Shown here one piece after another: positions 45,666 through 55,293 of a stretch of 64,000 bases of DNA. Source of the DNA: CAVQJU01 sp963729215. GTDB taxonomy: Bacteria; Acidobacteriota; Vicinamibacteria; Vicinamibacterales; CAVVIG01. Below the pieces are notes generated by a model. The model saw only the letters and a program-made list of their open reading frames with translations. It had not been told where the DNA came from and searched no databases. The translations under genes and the position numbers were made by a program. Positions within the stretch are counted from its first letter, which is position 1. Each line of letters begins with the position of its first letter. The stretch lies in assembly GCA_963729215.1 (NCBI GenBank), contig CAVSND010000023.1, positions 434,001 to 498,000 of the forward strand, in the 5' to 3' direction.

Positions 45666-46857
45666 CCCGTACTGCCGCGAGTTCGAGGCGACGATTCAAC
45701 TCGTGGACCGCAGCGACGACCGTTTCCTCGTTGCGCTGGATCGAACGGCGTTCTATCCAACATCCGGCGGGCAGCCATTCGACACAGGTGTCCTCGCCAG
45801 TGTCACCGTGCTGGACGTCTTCGACCGCGACGATGGCACGGTGGTGCATGTGTTGGACGTGCGCGACGGGGCGCCCTCCAATGGTCGATTACCGGAGCCG
45901 GGCGACTCTGTGCGAGGAGCGATCGACTGGCGCCGGCGGTTCGATCACATGCAGCAGCACACCGGTCAGCATCTCCTTTCTGCGGCCTGCGACCGGTTGT
46001 CCGGAGCCGCCACCGTCAGCTTTCACCTGGGGACAGCCTCGTCCACGATCGACCTGGCCCGCGAGTTAACACGTCCGGAGCTGGCCGCGGTTGAAGCCGA
46101 GGCCAATCGGATTGTCTGGGAAAATCATCCAGTGTCGATCCGGTTCGTCAGCGCCGAGGAGGCCGCGACGCTTCCGCTGCGCAAGGAATCGGCTCGAGAA
46201 GGCACTCTGCGGCTCATCGACATCGACGGCTACGACTTGTCGGCATGCGGCGGCACCCACGTGGCGAGCACCGGGTCGATTGGCCTGATTGCGATCGGCG
46301 CCATCGAGCGCTTCAAGGGCGGGCAGCGGATTGAGTTCTTCTGCGGCGGCCGCGCGCTCCAGAGGTTCGGGGCCATGCGCGACACAATCGGCGCCGCGGT
46401 GCGGCAGCTTTCGGTGTTGCCGGAGGAAGTGCCCGGCGCGATCGAGCGGTTGCAGGCTGAAGCGCGCGACCGGCAGCGAACAGTCACGGCTCTCGAACAC
46501 GAGCTGGCCCGCTTCCGTGCCGGGGAACTCGCGGCTCACGCCGAGGTCACCGCGGCTGGCCGGCTCGTGGTGGCTGCCGTGGACGCAGACGCGCAGGGCC
46601 TGAAGTCTCTCGCGTCGGCGATCGTTTCCCGCCCTGGGCACATTGTCCTGCTGGCGTCCACCTCGCACCCAGCGCTGGTGGTCGCCGCACGCTCGCAGGA
46701 TGTTTCGTTCGCGGCCAACCAGCTGATCGCGGCGCTGACTGCCAGATTCGGCGGCCGCGGAGGGGGCAAGCCCGATCTCGCGCAGGCGGGTGGGCTCGAC
46801 GGGACGGCGGAGGCGATCTTCGAAATCGCGCGCTTGCAGGCCGGTTCTACTTCTTAG
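45640..46857 (+). CDS. alanyl-tRNA editing protein (AlaX type with DHHA1 domain)
   Basis: Removes mischarged Ser or Gly from tRNA-Ala. Residues 1-230 match the AlaRS editing domain with zinc ligands in HTGQHLLSA and CGGTHVAST; the last 130 residues match DHHA1 (GGRGGGKPDLAQAGG). 405 residues. It overlaps the kinase gene by 26 bases and the convergent MBL gene by 11. Confidence 0.9.
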   Translation: MTARLYYADPYCREFEATIQLVDRSDDRFLVALDRTAFYPTSGGQPFDTGVLASVTVLDVFDRDDGTVVHVLDVRDGAPSNGRLPEPGDSVRGAIDWRRRFDHMQQHTGQHLLSAACDRLSGAATVSFHLGTASSTIDLARELTRPELAAVEAEANRIVWENHPVSIRFVSAEEAATLPLRKESAREGTLRLIDIDGYDLSACGGTHVASTGSIGLIAIGAIERFKGGQRIEFFCGGRALQRFGAMRDTIGAAVRQLSVLPEEVPGAIERLQAEARDRQRTVTALEHELARFRAGELAAHAEVTAAGRLVVAAVDADAQGLKSLASAIVSRPGHIVLLASTSHPALVVAARSQDVSFAANQLIAALTARFGGRGGGKPDLAQAGGLDGTAEAIFEIARLQAGSTS

Positions 46858-47902
46858 CCTTCTCGTCCATCCACTCGTACAGGCGCCGCGCGCCGCGAAT
46901 GTCGACGCCCGGGCCCTGGATCTGCGGAAAACTGGCCTTGTAGGCCGTCAGGTCGACGCGGGATGCCATCGCATCGGCCAATACGCCCTGCTGGCGAAGC
47001 GCGGCGCCCTGCTTCATGAGATCCGTCAGATAGCCCTGGAAGGCCGTGATCAGATCCTTGCCCCTGAAGGGCGCGCCGTGCCCCGGCAGGTCCGTTTCGA
47101 AGTCGAGCTTCTTCAGCGCCTCCAGCGTGGTGACCCATTCATCGAACTGCGCGTCGCCCATGTAGGCAATCTGCGACTCCATGAGGTCCCCCGTGCAGAC
47201 GATCTTCTCCTTCGGCAGGTAAATCACCGTGTCGCCGTTCGTGTGTCCGCGCCCGAGGAAGAGCAGCTGGACTTCGCGCCCGCCCAGATTGACGACCTTC
47301 TTCCTGGAGTAGGTCACGTTGGGTGGCGTCGGCGTGATTTCCTTCAGCTCCTCCCAACCCTGCTGCGCGACGGCGAGCTGGCGTTCGAGCGTGGCCTTTC
47401 GCGGCGCGTCGGCCTCGGCGGCGATCTGTTTCCGAAGGGCGTCGATGCGATTCGGCACGTTGGTCAGCTGCGAGGTCTTGAAGGGCTCCCGGTGCAGGAC
47501 GTCGAGGCTCTGCATCGCCAGCTTCACGTACTCGTGGGCGATGATGTCGGCTTTGCCTGCGTACACCTGATTCCCGTCCGTGTGGTCGTAGTGGAAATGG
47601 GTGTTGACGACGTAGCGAATCGGCTTCGTGGTGACCAGTTTCAGGTCATCGATGAACGCGCGCGCGGCTGCCGGTGACGTGCCGGTGTCCACGACAAGCA
47701 CATCGCGGTCGCCGACAATCGCGACGTTGTTGCTGCCGGTGACCATTGAACCCGTGGACGTGGCGTAGTACACGCCGTTCGCGACCGTCTCGAACTTGTA
47801 TGCCTTGCCGGACACCGCCGGGGCTGGGGCCTGGGCCCCACCGTTCAGCGTCATGGCGGCAACGATTCCTGCGCCCAGCACGCCGCTCGTGAACCATTTC
47901 AT
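46847..47902 (-). CDS. exported MBL-fold metallohydrolase (paralogue 3)
   Basis: 351 residues with a signal peptide. Zinc motif THFHYDHTDG, then LGRGHTNGDTVIY and LPGHGAPF. Compared with the pair at 10975-12844 it has an extra helical insert (NRIDALRKQIAAEADAPRK). Last gene of a long minus-strand run; the substrate is unknown. Confidence 0.8.
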   Translation of the reverse strand: MKWFTSGVLGAGIVAAMTLNGGAQAPAPAVSGKAYKFETVANGVYYATSTGSMVTGSNNVAIVGDRDVLVVDTGTSPAAARAFIDDLKLVTTKPIRYVVNTHFHYDHTDGNQVYAGKADIIAHEYVKLAMQSLDVLHREPFKTSQLTNVPNRIDALRKQIAAEADAPRKATLERQLAVAQQGWEELKEITPTPPNVTYSRKKVVNLGGREVQLLFLGRGHTNGDTVIYLPKEKIVCTGDLMESQIAYMGDAQFDEWVTTLEALKKLDFETDLPGHGAPFRGKDLITAFQGYLTDLMKQGAALRQQGVLADAMASRVDLTAYKASFPQIQGPGVDIRGARRLYEWMDEKAKK

Positions 47903-47914
47903 GGCTGACCTCCG

Positions 47915-48490
47915 CTAGGCGGGAAACGCGGGATTCTGGCGCACCTGCCGGGCCTGCCAGATGTGCCGGCGCTCGTGCGACAGCATCAGCTGGAAGTACG
48001 CCCCAAGGCTCCACTTGACCAGTGGAATCGGCGACTTGTGCCTGGCACGCTTCAGGTCGAGTCCGTCCGCGTCCTTCAGGCGTCGGCCAAGTTCATCCTG
48101 CCAGCGCAGAAACTCGGCTCGAACCGCGTCGATGGGCTTGTTGGGCGCCGGCTGAACGCGCTTCGGCGCCTTGAAACGCATTCGCGGTGGCGCGTCGTTC
48201 GTCTTCACGCACCAGCGTTCGAACGCCGAGTAGACGAAAGGTCCGTTGCTGTTCAGCCCCTGCGCGCGGGCATCCGCGATGGCCGCGTCTATCGACGGCA
48301 TGAACAGCTGCGCGGCCGACAGGTTCAGATGATCGAAGCATCCCGCCATGGACCATCGACCTGGCTCGGGCCGCCAGTTGAACTGCGCATCGGACAGGCC
48401 CGACATCAGGCCCGTCGCGTCCTGCCTGATCGACAGAAGCTGATCCACGTACGAATCGAGCTCCGCCGTCTTCATGAACTTGGATTCCAC
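47915..48490 (-). CDS. DinB-superfamily protein
   Basis: 191 residues: QFNWRPEPGRWSMAGCFDHL and the metal-binding LMLSHERRHIWQARQV fit the DinB_2 four-helix bundle with three histidines. Possibly a thiol-dependent transferase, but no substrate is evident. GTG 48490 has GGAGG nine bases ahead, within the dacB stop region. Confidence 0.8.
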   Translation of the reverse strand: MESKFMKTAELDSYVDQLLSIRQDATGLMSGLSDAQFNWRPEPGRWSMAGCFDHLNLSAAQLFMPSIDAAIADARAQGLNSNGPFVYSAFERWCVKTNDAPPRMRFKAPKRVQPAPNKPIDAVRAEFLRWQDELGRRLKDADGLDLKRARHKSPIPLVKWSLGAYFQLMLSHERRHIWQARQVRQNPAFPA

Positions 48491-48496
48491 CTGTGC

Positions 48497-49963
48497 TCAC
48501 CTCCGAAACGACGCCAGCCTGCCGACGATGGCATCGCAGGCGGCATTGATCGCGCTGGAAGAGTTTTCGTAGTTATTCGCGAAAATCGTGAAGGCCAGCG
48601 TTTCGCCGTCTTGCGTGCGGACGTAGCCGGCCATAGCCCGCACGCCCGTCAGGGAACCTGTCTTCACCCTGGCGTTGCCCTCCGCCGGCGTCCCCCTCAT
48701 CCGGTTTTCGAGCGTGCCGTTGCGGCCGGCGACGGGCAGGGTGCCCTCGAAGCCGCTCCGGAGACGCCCGTCACGGTTGACGTGGACGAGAATGGCGACC
48801 ATCGCCTCTGGCGTGATCAGGTTGTAGCGGGAGAGCCCAGAACCGTCGGCCTGCACCAGGCTGCCGGACGCGATGTTCCAGCTTTGCAGTATCGAACGTA
48901 CCGCGGCACGGCCAGACTCCGTTGTGGCCGGTTCGGCGCTATCCGCGCCGATGGTTTTGAGCAGCGTTTCCGCGTAGAGGTTCTGGCTCAGCCTCATCAT
49001 CGTCGTCGCCAGCATCGAAAGCGGCGGAGACTGGTGCGTGACGATCGGCGTCCCGACGCGTACCGGCGGAGCGTCGAGATCGTCGACGTCGATCGCCGCT
49101 CCCTGCACGTCTATGCCGTTTGCCACCAGCGCCCGGCGCAGCGCCGTCACGAAGTAGAGCGTGGGGTTGTCCACCGACGCGGTCTCGGAGAACGGCCGCA
49201 TCCGCAGAGGGAGCAGGCCCCGCAGCTCCAGTCGCGGCGTGCCAGGGAACCGGCGCCGGATGACCGCCGCCGTCGAACCGCTGCCTCCGGTCGAAATGAG
49301 ATTGTTCACGGTCAGGCCGCTGTAGTCGGGCGACATCGTCACGCTGGCCCGCGCCCCCACCGATGCGCCAGGCGCGAGATTCAGCTGGACAGAGCCCTCG
49401 TTGAACTGGAGCGCACTCACGCTCGCCGAGAAGCTTGCGGCGATGTCATCCCACGCCCAGCCCTGACCCAGGCCGTCATCGTCGAACGCGTTGTCGTCGC
49501 CGACGATACGTCCGTCTATCCGGACGATCCCCGCCGCTTTGAGCTGTGCGGCCCAGTCGGCGAACAGCAGGGTGGCCTTTCCGTCCCAGTCGTCGATGGT
49601 CGGATCGCCGGAGCCGACAACGACCAGGTCGCCGTGAAGACCGCCGTTGTCGATCGTCCCGGCGGCAAAAAGCCGCGTCGCATAGGTGTAGTCCCACCCG
49701 AGCTTCTCGGCCGCAGCCGCCAGCGTCACGACCTTCATCGTCGAGGCCGGCGTCATCAGCTTGCCGGCGTTGAGCGAGTAGACGATCTCGTCGCGATCGA
49801 CCGGCTTGACGAGGACGCCCCAGAACGCGCGCTCGAGTGCCGGGGCGGCGAGGAGGGCGTCGATATCGCGCTGCAGTGCGGCGAACGGGGACTGTGCGAG
49901 AAGAGACTGTGTGATCAGCGAAAGCGCGAGCGTGACGACGGCCGCGCTACTTCGCGAGCTCAT
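48497..49963 (-). CDS. dacB: D-alanyl-D-alanine carboxypeptidase/endopeptidase (PBP4, DacB type)
   Basis: Periplasmic S13 peptidase trimming peptidoglycan. A signal peptide (about 1-24) is followed by S74-x-x-K77 (PASTMKVV), the SxN motif (LSQNLYAE) and the KTG box (VKTGSLTGVRAMAGY), with the S13-specific insert between the first two. 488 residues. ATG 49963 was taken because it begins the signal; it overlaps the DUF4340 gene by 17 bases. Confidence 0.93.
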   Translation of the reverse strand: MSSRSSAAVVTLALSLITQSLLAQSPFAALQRDIDALLAAPALERAFWGVLVKPVDRDEIVYSLNAGKLMTPASTMKVVTLAAAAEKLGWDYTYATRLFAAGTIDNGGLHGDLVVVGSGDPTIDDWDGKATLLFADWAAQLKAAGIVRIDGRIVGDDNAFDDDGLGQGWAWDDIAASFSASVSALQFNEGSVQLNLAPGASVGARASVTMSPDYSGLTVNNLISTGGSGSTAAVIRRRFPGTPRLELRGLLPLRMRPFSETASVDNPTLYFVTALRRALVANGIDVQGAAIDVDDLDAPPVRVGTPIVTHQSPPLSMLATTMMRLSQNLYAETLLKTIGADSAEPATTESGRAAVRSILQSWNIASGSLVQADGSGLSRYNLITPEAMVAILVHVNRDGRLRSGFEGTLPVAGRNGTLENRMRGTPAEGNARVKTGSLTGVRAMAGYVRTQDGETLAFTIFANNYENSSSAINAACDAIVGRLASFRR

Positions 49964-51305
49964 CCAGTTTCTTGATGATCTCGTCGAATTCCGCGGGACT
50001 GATTTTCGCGGCTCCTGCTTCGCCGGGGCGGCTCGCGTACACGGCATCGCCGGATTTCCCGAACATGACCCGCTCTTCTTTCTTCCCGTCCTCGAATTTC
50101 GCGTAGACGGTCAGAGCGGGGGAGTCGAGGCCCGTCTTCGCGGTCGAATCGACGAAGCCGGTCGCGCGAACGCTTTCCAGCTTCGCGAGGAAGACGCTCA
50201 TCTTCTCCTTGTCGGCATCCACGGGCTTGGCGCCGCCGGCGCCCTGGCGCTGCCACTTGTCCTCGACCGTCGGCGAATTGCCTTTGATCTTGTCGAACAC
50301 TGTCGTCTGCCCGCCGCGCGTGAGCTCCAGGCGGGTCCCGTCGTACGCACGGAACGTGAAGAGATCCTTGCGGCGGTAGTCGTCGGGGCCCTTTTTCAAC
50401 TCGTCGACCAGCGCGCTGTCGATCGTCATGACGAGCGGCTTCGAGGCATCCTGTGCGTACATCGATCCATCGGCGGATTTCCCGCCGATGTGCAGGGCGG
50501 CGGTCGCGCTCCCGGCTCCCAGCGACACGGTCGCCGCCGGCTTGTCGAGCCCGTACTTCTTGAGGTCGGCCGGGGATGCGTTGTCCGACACGATGGACTT
50601 CATCTGAGCGGACATCAGCCGGCCGATGAGGCCCTCCACGGCCGAGAAGTCGGATGCCGTCTTGATCGGCTTCGTCAGGTTCCAATCGTTACCGGCTTTC
50701 GCCAGCTCGAGCGCCTTGCCGGCGGCATCGATTGAGATGCGATCGACCTTGTCGCGTTCGAAATGGAGCGCCGCCTTGTCGCGCAGATCGAAGGTGCTGC
50801 GATTGAATGTCTGCTCCTGGAAAGCCGCGATCAGGAACACTTTCTCGTCGCCCTTCCGCTTCGCGAACAGGTTGCCGCCCGTCGGGGATTTCTGGCCGAT
50901 GAGCAGGCTGCGGAAATCCTTGTCGCCTGCCGCCTTGAAGTCGATTTCAATCCTCGGGGAGGCGAGGCCGTAGTCGTTCAGGTTCGCCGCTTTTTCGTCC
51001 ACGACCCGCACCATCTCCAGCTGCGAGAGCGCGGACGTGATGCCGGAGACCTCCGTGTCCGATGCCGCGGCAGCGATCGGTTCGGCCAGGTGCCAGCCGT
51101 CCTTGTCTTTCTTGAGCGTGCTGGCGTCGCCCGACTCGGGCTTGACCTGCAGTTCCTCGATCTTGTCGGCCTCGAGCGTCGCGAACACCTTCTCCTGTTT
51201 GGGTCCCGGCGTCTCGGCGGGCTGCTTCCAGGTGACGAAATAGATGTACGCGAACAATCCGCCGAGAACGAGGATGAGGCCGATCGTGGTGCGCAGTCCT
51301 CGCAT
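49947..51305 (-). CDS. DUF4340 protein of the Gld-type ABC operon
   Basis: 452 residues: a single N-terminal membrane anchor (TIGLILVLGGLFAYIYF) and a repeated periplasmic module (DGWHLAEPI, GNDWNLTKPI, with LLIGQKSPTGGNLFAK). DUF4340 proteins habitually follow GldG-like genes. No enzymatic motif. It starts directly after the gldG-like stop. Confidence 0.85.
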   Translation of the reverse strand: MRGLRTTIGLILVLGGLFAYIYFVTWKQPAETPGPKQEKVFATLEADKIEELQVKPESGDASTLKKDKDGWHLAEPIAAAASDTEVSGITSALSQLEMVRVVDEKAANLNDYGLASPRIEIDFKAAGDKDFRSLLIGQKSPTGGNLFAKRKGDEKVFLIAAFQEQTFNRSTFDLRDKAALHFERDKVDRISIDAAGKALELAKAGNDWNLTKPIKTASDFSAVEGLIGRLMSAQMKSIVSDNASPADLKKYGLDKPAATVSLGAGSATAALHIGGKSADGSMYAQDASKPLVMTIDSALVDELKKGPDDYRRKDLFTFRAYDGTRLELTRGGQTTVFDKIKGNSPTVEDKWQRQGAGGAKPVDADKEKMSVFLAKLESVRATGFVDSTAKTGLDSPALTVYAKFEDGKKEERVMFGKSGDAVYASRPGEAGAAKISPAEFDEIIKKLDELAK

Positions 51306-52886
51306 CTATCGCCTCCGCCACCAGCTGTAGACGCCCGCACCGAAGACAAGACCGGGAATCAGGAGCAGCGAAAGAATCGTCACGTTGTTCTGTTCTACGG
51401 CTGTCATGGTGACGCGCCGGTCGTCAGGTTCCTTCGGCCGGATCGAAATCAGGTTTTCCTGCTGCGACAGCCAGCCGATCGTGTTCATGAACAGGTCGCG
51501 GTTGCCGGGCAGGCCGAGCGCGGCGGTCGTCGCGAAGTCCGAATCGCCGAACACCACGACGCGCGTTTCCGGCTTCGGCGCGTCGGCTTCGCCCGGCTTT
51601 GTTTCGGTCGAGGGCGCAGCCGGGGCCGAGACGGCCGCCGCAACCGTGACCGGGCCCGGTTTGTCTCCGGTGGCCGCGTTCATCTGGACCTTGCCGGTCG
51701 TCAGCAGGGCTTTGATGTCCGACTCGGCCCAGCTCCGGTCGCTCGTCTGAACGAACCCCTGGGCGTTATGACCGTTCACGCCTCCGGACACCGGGTTGAC
51801 CGAACGGGCAAGCGGAAACCCGGTGATGAGCTTCAGACGCTGGTTGATGGGATGCGATGGATAACTGGCCGCCAGCGGGACTTCGGGGCCGGTTCCCACC
51901 AGTTGTCCCATCCCGCTCGCGTCCACCACGATATCGTTTCCCAGATCGATGCCCCAGTCGTGAGCGAGCGCCAGCAGGTTCGTCAGGGGAGGGCTATCGG
52001 GCTTTTCCGGCGGATCGATCTCGAGCAGCAACTTGCCCGACTTGCCGAGGTACTTCTTGAGCGCCTCGACCTCGCCCGGGAGGAAGTCGACCTTCGGCCC
52101 CGCGACGATGACGACGGCTGCGTCGTCTGCGACGGCGCCGGTCTGCGCGATGACAACGCTCTCAACCGAGTAGTTGTCCCGGCCGAGGCCGTCAGCGATG
52201 GACTTGTAGCCGTCGCGCTCGGCGGATGCGGGGTCCTTCTCGCCGTGGCCTTTCGTGAAATAGACCTTTTTCGTCTGGCCCTGCACGACCTTGATGATGC
52301 CGGTCGTGATGTCCTGTTCGGCGTCGGACGTCACCCGCTCGGTCCGCCCTTTGTACGCGAAGAGGATCGTGCCGTACTGCTGGATCTGGTTCTGAGATGC
52401 CAGGGCCGGCTTCTTGTCGGGATCGATATAGTCGGTCGTGACCTTCTTCGAGACGTACTCGTATTCCTTCAGCCGCTCCTTGAACCGGCCGAAGTTCTCC
52501 TCCTGGGTGAAGACCGTGATCTGCAGCGGCGTGTCGAGCTTGGACAGCACGTTGCGAGTCTGGTCGGACAGGCTGAATTGCTTGTTGGTGGTCAGGTCCC
52601 AGCGCTTGTTCTGCCGGGCTCCGATGTAGTTGATGGCGATCAGGATCCCCAGAACGACCAGGACGCTGACCCCGGTCAGCGCGCCGTACCGGGCCTGGCG
52701 CCGCGCGAACATCGAGACGATGTCGCGCCATTGCCCGAGGACGTAAATCAGCAGGCACACGAGGCCGGCGTAGAGGAGATATGGAACGTATTGGTCCTTG
52801 GCCGGATACAGAAACCGCAGGCCGGCCACGGCCACGAGGGCCGCAACGCCGAGCCAGAAGACCATGCCGATGATTCGATTCAACAT
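51306..52886 (-). CDS. GldG-like ABC-type auxiliary membrane protein
   Basis: 526 residues with two N-terminal membrane segments, a third anchor (GVSVLVVLGILIAINYIG), a large extracytoplasmic GldG/ABC_transp_aux domain (NKQFSLSDQTRNVLSKLDTP, VVIVAGPKVDFLPGEV) and a C-terminal membrane helix. It works with the downstream-listed permease and ATPase. In gliding Bacteroidota GldA/F/G accompany motility; here the cargo is unknown. Confidence 0.85.
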   Translation of the reverse strand: MLNRIIGMVFWLGVAALVAVAGLRFLYPAKDQYVPYLLYAGLVCLLIYVLGQWRDIVSMFARRQARYGALTGVSVLVVLGILIAINYIGARQNKRWDLTTNKQFSLSDQTRNVLSKLDTPLQITVFTQEENFGRFKERLKEYEYVSKKVTTDYIDPDKKPALASQNQIQQYGTILFAYKGRTERVTSDAEQDITTGIIKVVQGQTKKVYFTKGHGEKDPASAERDGYKSIADGLGRDNYSVESVVIAQTGAVADDAAVVIVAGPKVDFLPGEVEALKKYLGKSGKLLLEIDPPEKPDSPPLTNLLALAHDWGIDLGNDIVVDASGMGQLVGTGPEVPLAASYPSHPINQRLKLITGFPLARSVNPVSGGVNGHNAQGFVQTSDRSWAESDIKALLTTGKVQMNAATGDKPGPVTVAAAVSAPAAPSTETKPGEADAPKPETRVVVFGDSDFATTAALGLPGNRDLFMNTIGWLSQQENLISIRPKEPDDRRVTMTAVEQNNVTILSLLLIPGLVFGAGVYSWWRRR

Positions 52887-52922
52887 TGTTGTTGTGCTCG
52901 CAGCGTTACAGGTCTGCCGGAA

Positions 52923-53687
52923 CTATCCGCGCCACCGCTCGCTCTCGACCGACTTGGCGGTGAGGAACAGCCCGAAAGTGATGAAGCTCACGTAGTAGAT
53001 CAGGTGCGACGTGTCGATGACGCCCTTCGTGAAATCGTCGAAGTGATCGACGATCGACAGGTACGCGGTCAGTTTGTCGCCGCCCGGTCCGATGAAGCTG
53101 CCGATCCAGGTGATGACCCACAGCAGGAGAAAAACCGCGAACGTACTCGTGGCCGCGACGATCTGATTCTTCGACAGGCTCGAAATGAACAGGCCCAGCG
53201 AGATGAAGCAGCCGCCAAACAGGATCAGGCCCAGGTAGGCCGTCAGGACCGGCTTCCACTCCGGCCGCCCATAGTAGAAGAGCACCGCGAAGTGGAACAA
53301 CGTCACCGCGAGCATGGCCCCGTACAGCGCCATCGCTCCCAGGAACTTGCCGATGACGATCTGGAAATCGGTGAGCGGCGAGGTCAGCAGCAATTCGATC
53401 GTGCCCGATCGCTTCTCTTCCGAATACGTGCGCATCGTCACCATCGGCAGGAGGAACAGCACCACCACGGTGACATTCTGGAGCAGCGGGCGGATCAGCT
53501 GCTGGTTGACGTTCATCGCCTGGGGGCCGGTCAGGCCCGCCTGCATGCTCGCCCCGACGAAGTAGCGGAGGATCGCGATGAAGAAGAAGCCGTACAGCGC
53601 GGCGAAGCACCCGATCACGATGTAAGCGATCGGGGAGGCGAAGTAGGACTTCAGCTCCTTGCCGGCGATCGCGAGGATGTTACGCAC
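52923..53687 (-). CDS. ABC-2-type permease (GldF-like)
   Basis: 254 residues with six hydrophobic segments. AGKELKSYFASPIAYIVIG and RTYSEEKRSGTIELLLTSPL are the typical ABC-2 permease start and coupling helix. It overlaps the ATPase gene by 8 bases. Confidence 0.9.
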   Translation of the reverse strand: MRNILAIAGKELKSYFASPIAYIVIGCFAALYGFFFIAILRYFVGASMQAGLTGPQAMNVNQQLIRPLLQNVTVVVLFLLPMVTMRTYSEEKRSGTIELLLTSPLTDFQIVIGKFLGAMALYGAMLAVTLFHFAVLFYYGRPEWKPVLTAYLGLILFGGCFISLGLFISSLSKNQIVAATSTFAVFLLLWVITWIGSFIGPGGDKLTAYLSIVDHFDDFTKGVIDTSHLIYYVSFITFGLFLTAKSVESERWRG

Positions 53688-54654
53688 TGGGTTGTTCTCC
53701 TTCGGCCTGCGGCGCCGGCTGTTCGTCGACTTCTGTGAGCGTCAGGAAGACTTCCTCGAGGCTGATGCGCGCCGGACGGAGCTCGACGAGGCCCCAGCCG
53801 CTCGTGACGACGGTGTTGGCAAGGTCGCGCCGCACGTCGCGGCCGCTCTCGGAGACCACTTCGTAGCCGACGACGCCGTCGCGGCGGTCCGATTCAATAA
53901 CGCGCGCGACGCCTGCGATTCGGCTGAGGGCGCCGGACGCGTCACCACCATTGGCGTCCACCTGGATATACATCGTGGACGATCCCTTCAGGCGATCCGT
54001 CAGGTTGCCTGGCGTGTCCACGGCGACCACTTTGCCCTTGTTGATGATGACGACGCGCTGGCACGTCTGAGAAACTTCGGGGAGGATGTGCGTGCTGAGG
54101 ATGATCGTGTGATCCCCGGCGAGCTCCTTGATGAGCATGCGTGTCTCATTGATCTGCTTCGGGTCGAGTCCGGCAGTCGGCTCGTCGAGAATCAGCACAT
54201 CCGGGTTGTGGATGAGCGCCTGCGCCAGGCCGACGCGTTGCTTGTAGCCCTTGGACAGTTTCGAACACAGGCGGTTGGCCATGTCCGCCACGTGCGTGCG
54301 CTCCATCACCGTCCGGATCCGCTGCTTCTGGTCCGCCGGCGGCACGCCCTTGATCTTGGCGACGAACGCCAGGTACTCCAGAACGGTCATGTCGGGGTAG
54401 AGCGGGGGCGTTTCCGGGAGATAGCCCGTCCGGCGTTTCGCGTCGATTGGCTGCTCGAACACGTCGAAGCCCGCGACGAACGCCTTACCTTCGGTGGCCG
54501 GCATGTAACCGGTCAGAATGCGCATCGTCGTTGTCTTGCCTGCGCCGTTTGGTCCCAGGAACCCGAGGATTTCGCCCCGTTCCACGCGGAAACTGATGTC
54601 GTCTACCGCGGTGACCCTGCCGTAGCGCTTGGTGAGATTTTGAACCTCGATCAC
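53680..54654 (-). CDS. ABC transporter ATP-binding protein (GldA-like)
   Basis: 324 residues: Walker A GPNGAGKTTTMRILTG, signature LSKGYKQRVGLAQAL, Walker B VLILDEPTAGLDP and the switch histidine in LSTHIL. A C-terminal accessory region of about 100 residues follows, as in drug/gliding-type ATPases. It is first in the minus-strand operon to 46847. Confidence 0.95.
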   Translation of the reverse strand: MIEVQNLTKRYGRVTAVDDISFRVERGEILGFLGPNGAGKTTTMRILTGYMPATEGKAFVAGFDVFEQPIDAKRRTGYLPETPPLYPDMTVLEYLAFVAKIKGVPPADQKQRIRTVMERTHVADMANRLCSKLSKGYKQRVGLAQALIHNPDVLILDEPTAGLDPKQINETRMLIKELAGDHTIILSTHILPEVSQTCQRVVIINKGKVVAVDTPGNLTDRLKGSSTMYIQVDANGGDASGALSRIAGVARVIESDRRDGVVGYEVVSESGRDVRRDLANTVVTSGWGLVELRPARISLEEVFLTLTEVDEQPAPQAEGEQPSA

Positions 54655-54750
54655 GGATCAACCTCTTTTGATTACAATCCAACCGAAAATGCTATCCGAA
54701 CCATAGGAAAATGGGTAGAGCGGGCCGATGCGGGCCCGTATGGAGGCTTC

Positions 54751-55218
54751 ATGTCTGCAGAAGTGGGATCGAAAGCACCGGACTTCACGTTGATGAACCA
54801 GGACCGCGAGCCGGTGACGCTCAGCGCCGAGCGGGGGCATCCGGTCGTGCTGGCATTTTTTCCGGCGGCGTTCAGCGGCGTCTGTACCAAGGAATTGTGC
54901 ACGTTCCGCGACAGCCTGGCGAAGTTCAATAACGCCAAGGCCAAAGTCTACGGCATCAGCGTTGACACCTTTTTTACGTTGAAGGCGTTCCAAACCGATC
55001 AGAAGCTGACGTTCCCCCTGTTGAGCGATTTCAACAAGGAGGTCATTCGGGCCTATGGCGCGTTCAACGAGGACATGATCGGCCTCAAGGGCATCGCCAA
55101 GCGGTCCACCTTCGTGATCGACAAGGACGGCATCGTGCGTCATCGCGAAGTGCTGGACGACGCCCGGAACGAACCCGACTACCAGAAAGTCTACGACACC
55201 CTCGCAACACTCTCGTAA
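54751..55218 (+). CDS. peroxiredoxin (AhpE/BCP type)
   Basis: Thiol peroxidase. 155 residues: VGSKAPDFTLMNQDREPVTL, peroxidatic C45 and a second C50 in FSGVCTKELC, with VYGISVDTFFTLKAF and STFVIDKDGIVRH. The C-x4-C spacing suits an intramolecular disulfide. GGAGG at 54742 supports the ATG. Divergent from the ABC ATPase. Confidence 0.93.
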   Translation: MSAEVGSKAPDFTLMNQDREPVTLSAERGHPVVLAFFPAAFSGVCTKELCTFRDSLAKFNNAKAKVYGISVDTFFTLKAFQTDQKLTFPLLSDFNKEVIRAYGAFNEDMIGLKGIAKRSTFVIDKDGIVRHREVLDDARNEPDYQKVYDTLATLS

Positions 55219-55293
55219 GGGCCGCGGCCGGGGGCAAAGGGCTGGCTTCCTGGGAGCCGGTCGTTTGCCCTCTCAGCCCGCGCTGTGTGACCC

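Noticed and set aside
50763..53738. A 991-codon plus-strand open frame across the Gld operon, and others like it (47963-49975 +, 443-2176 -, 6780-8978 -, 7454-8941 +).
   Set aside because: They are antisense to well-conserved genes, rich in Arg/Asp/His/Val as expected from reversed GC-rich codons, and contain no recognisable domain.
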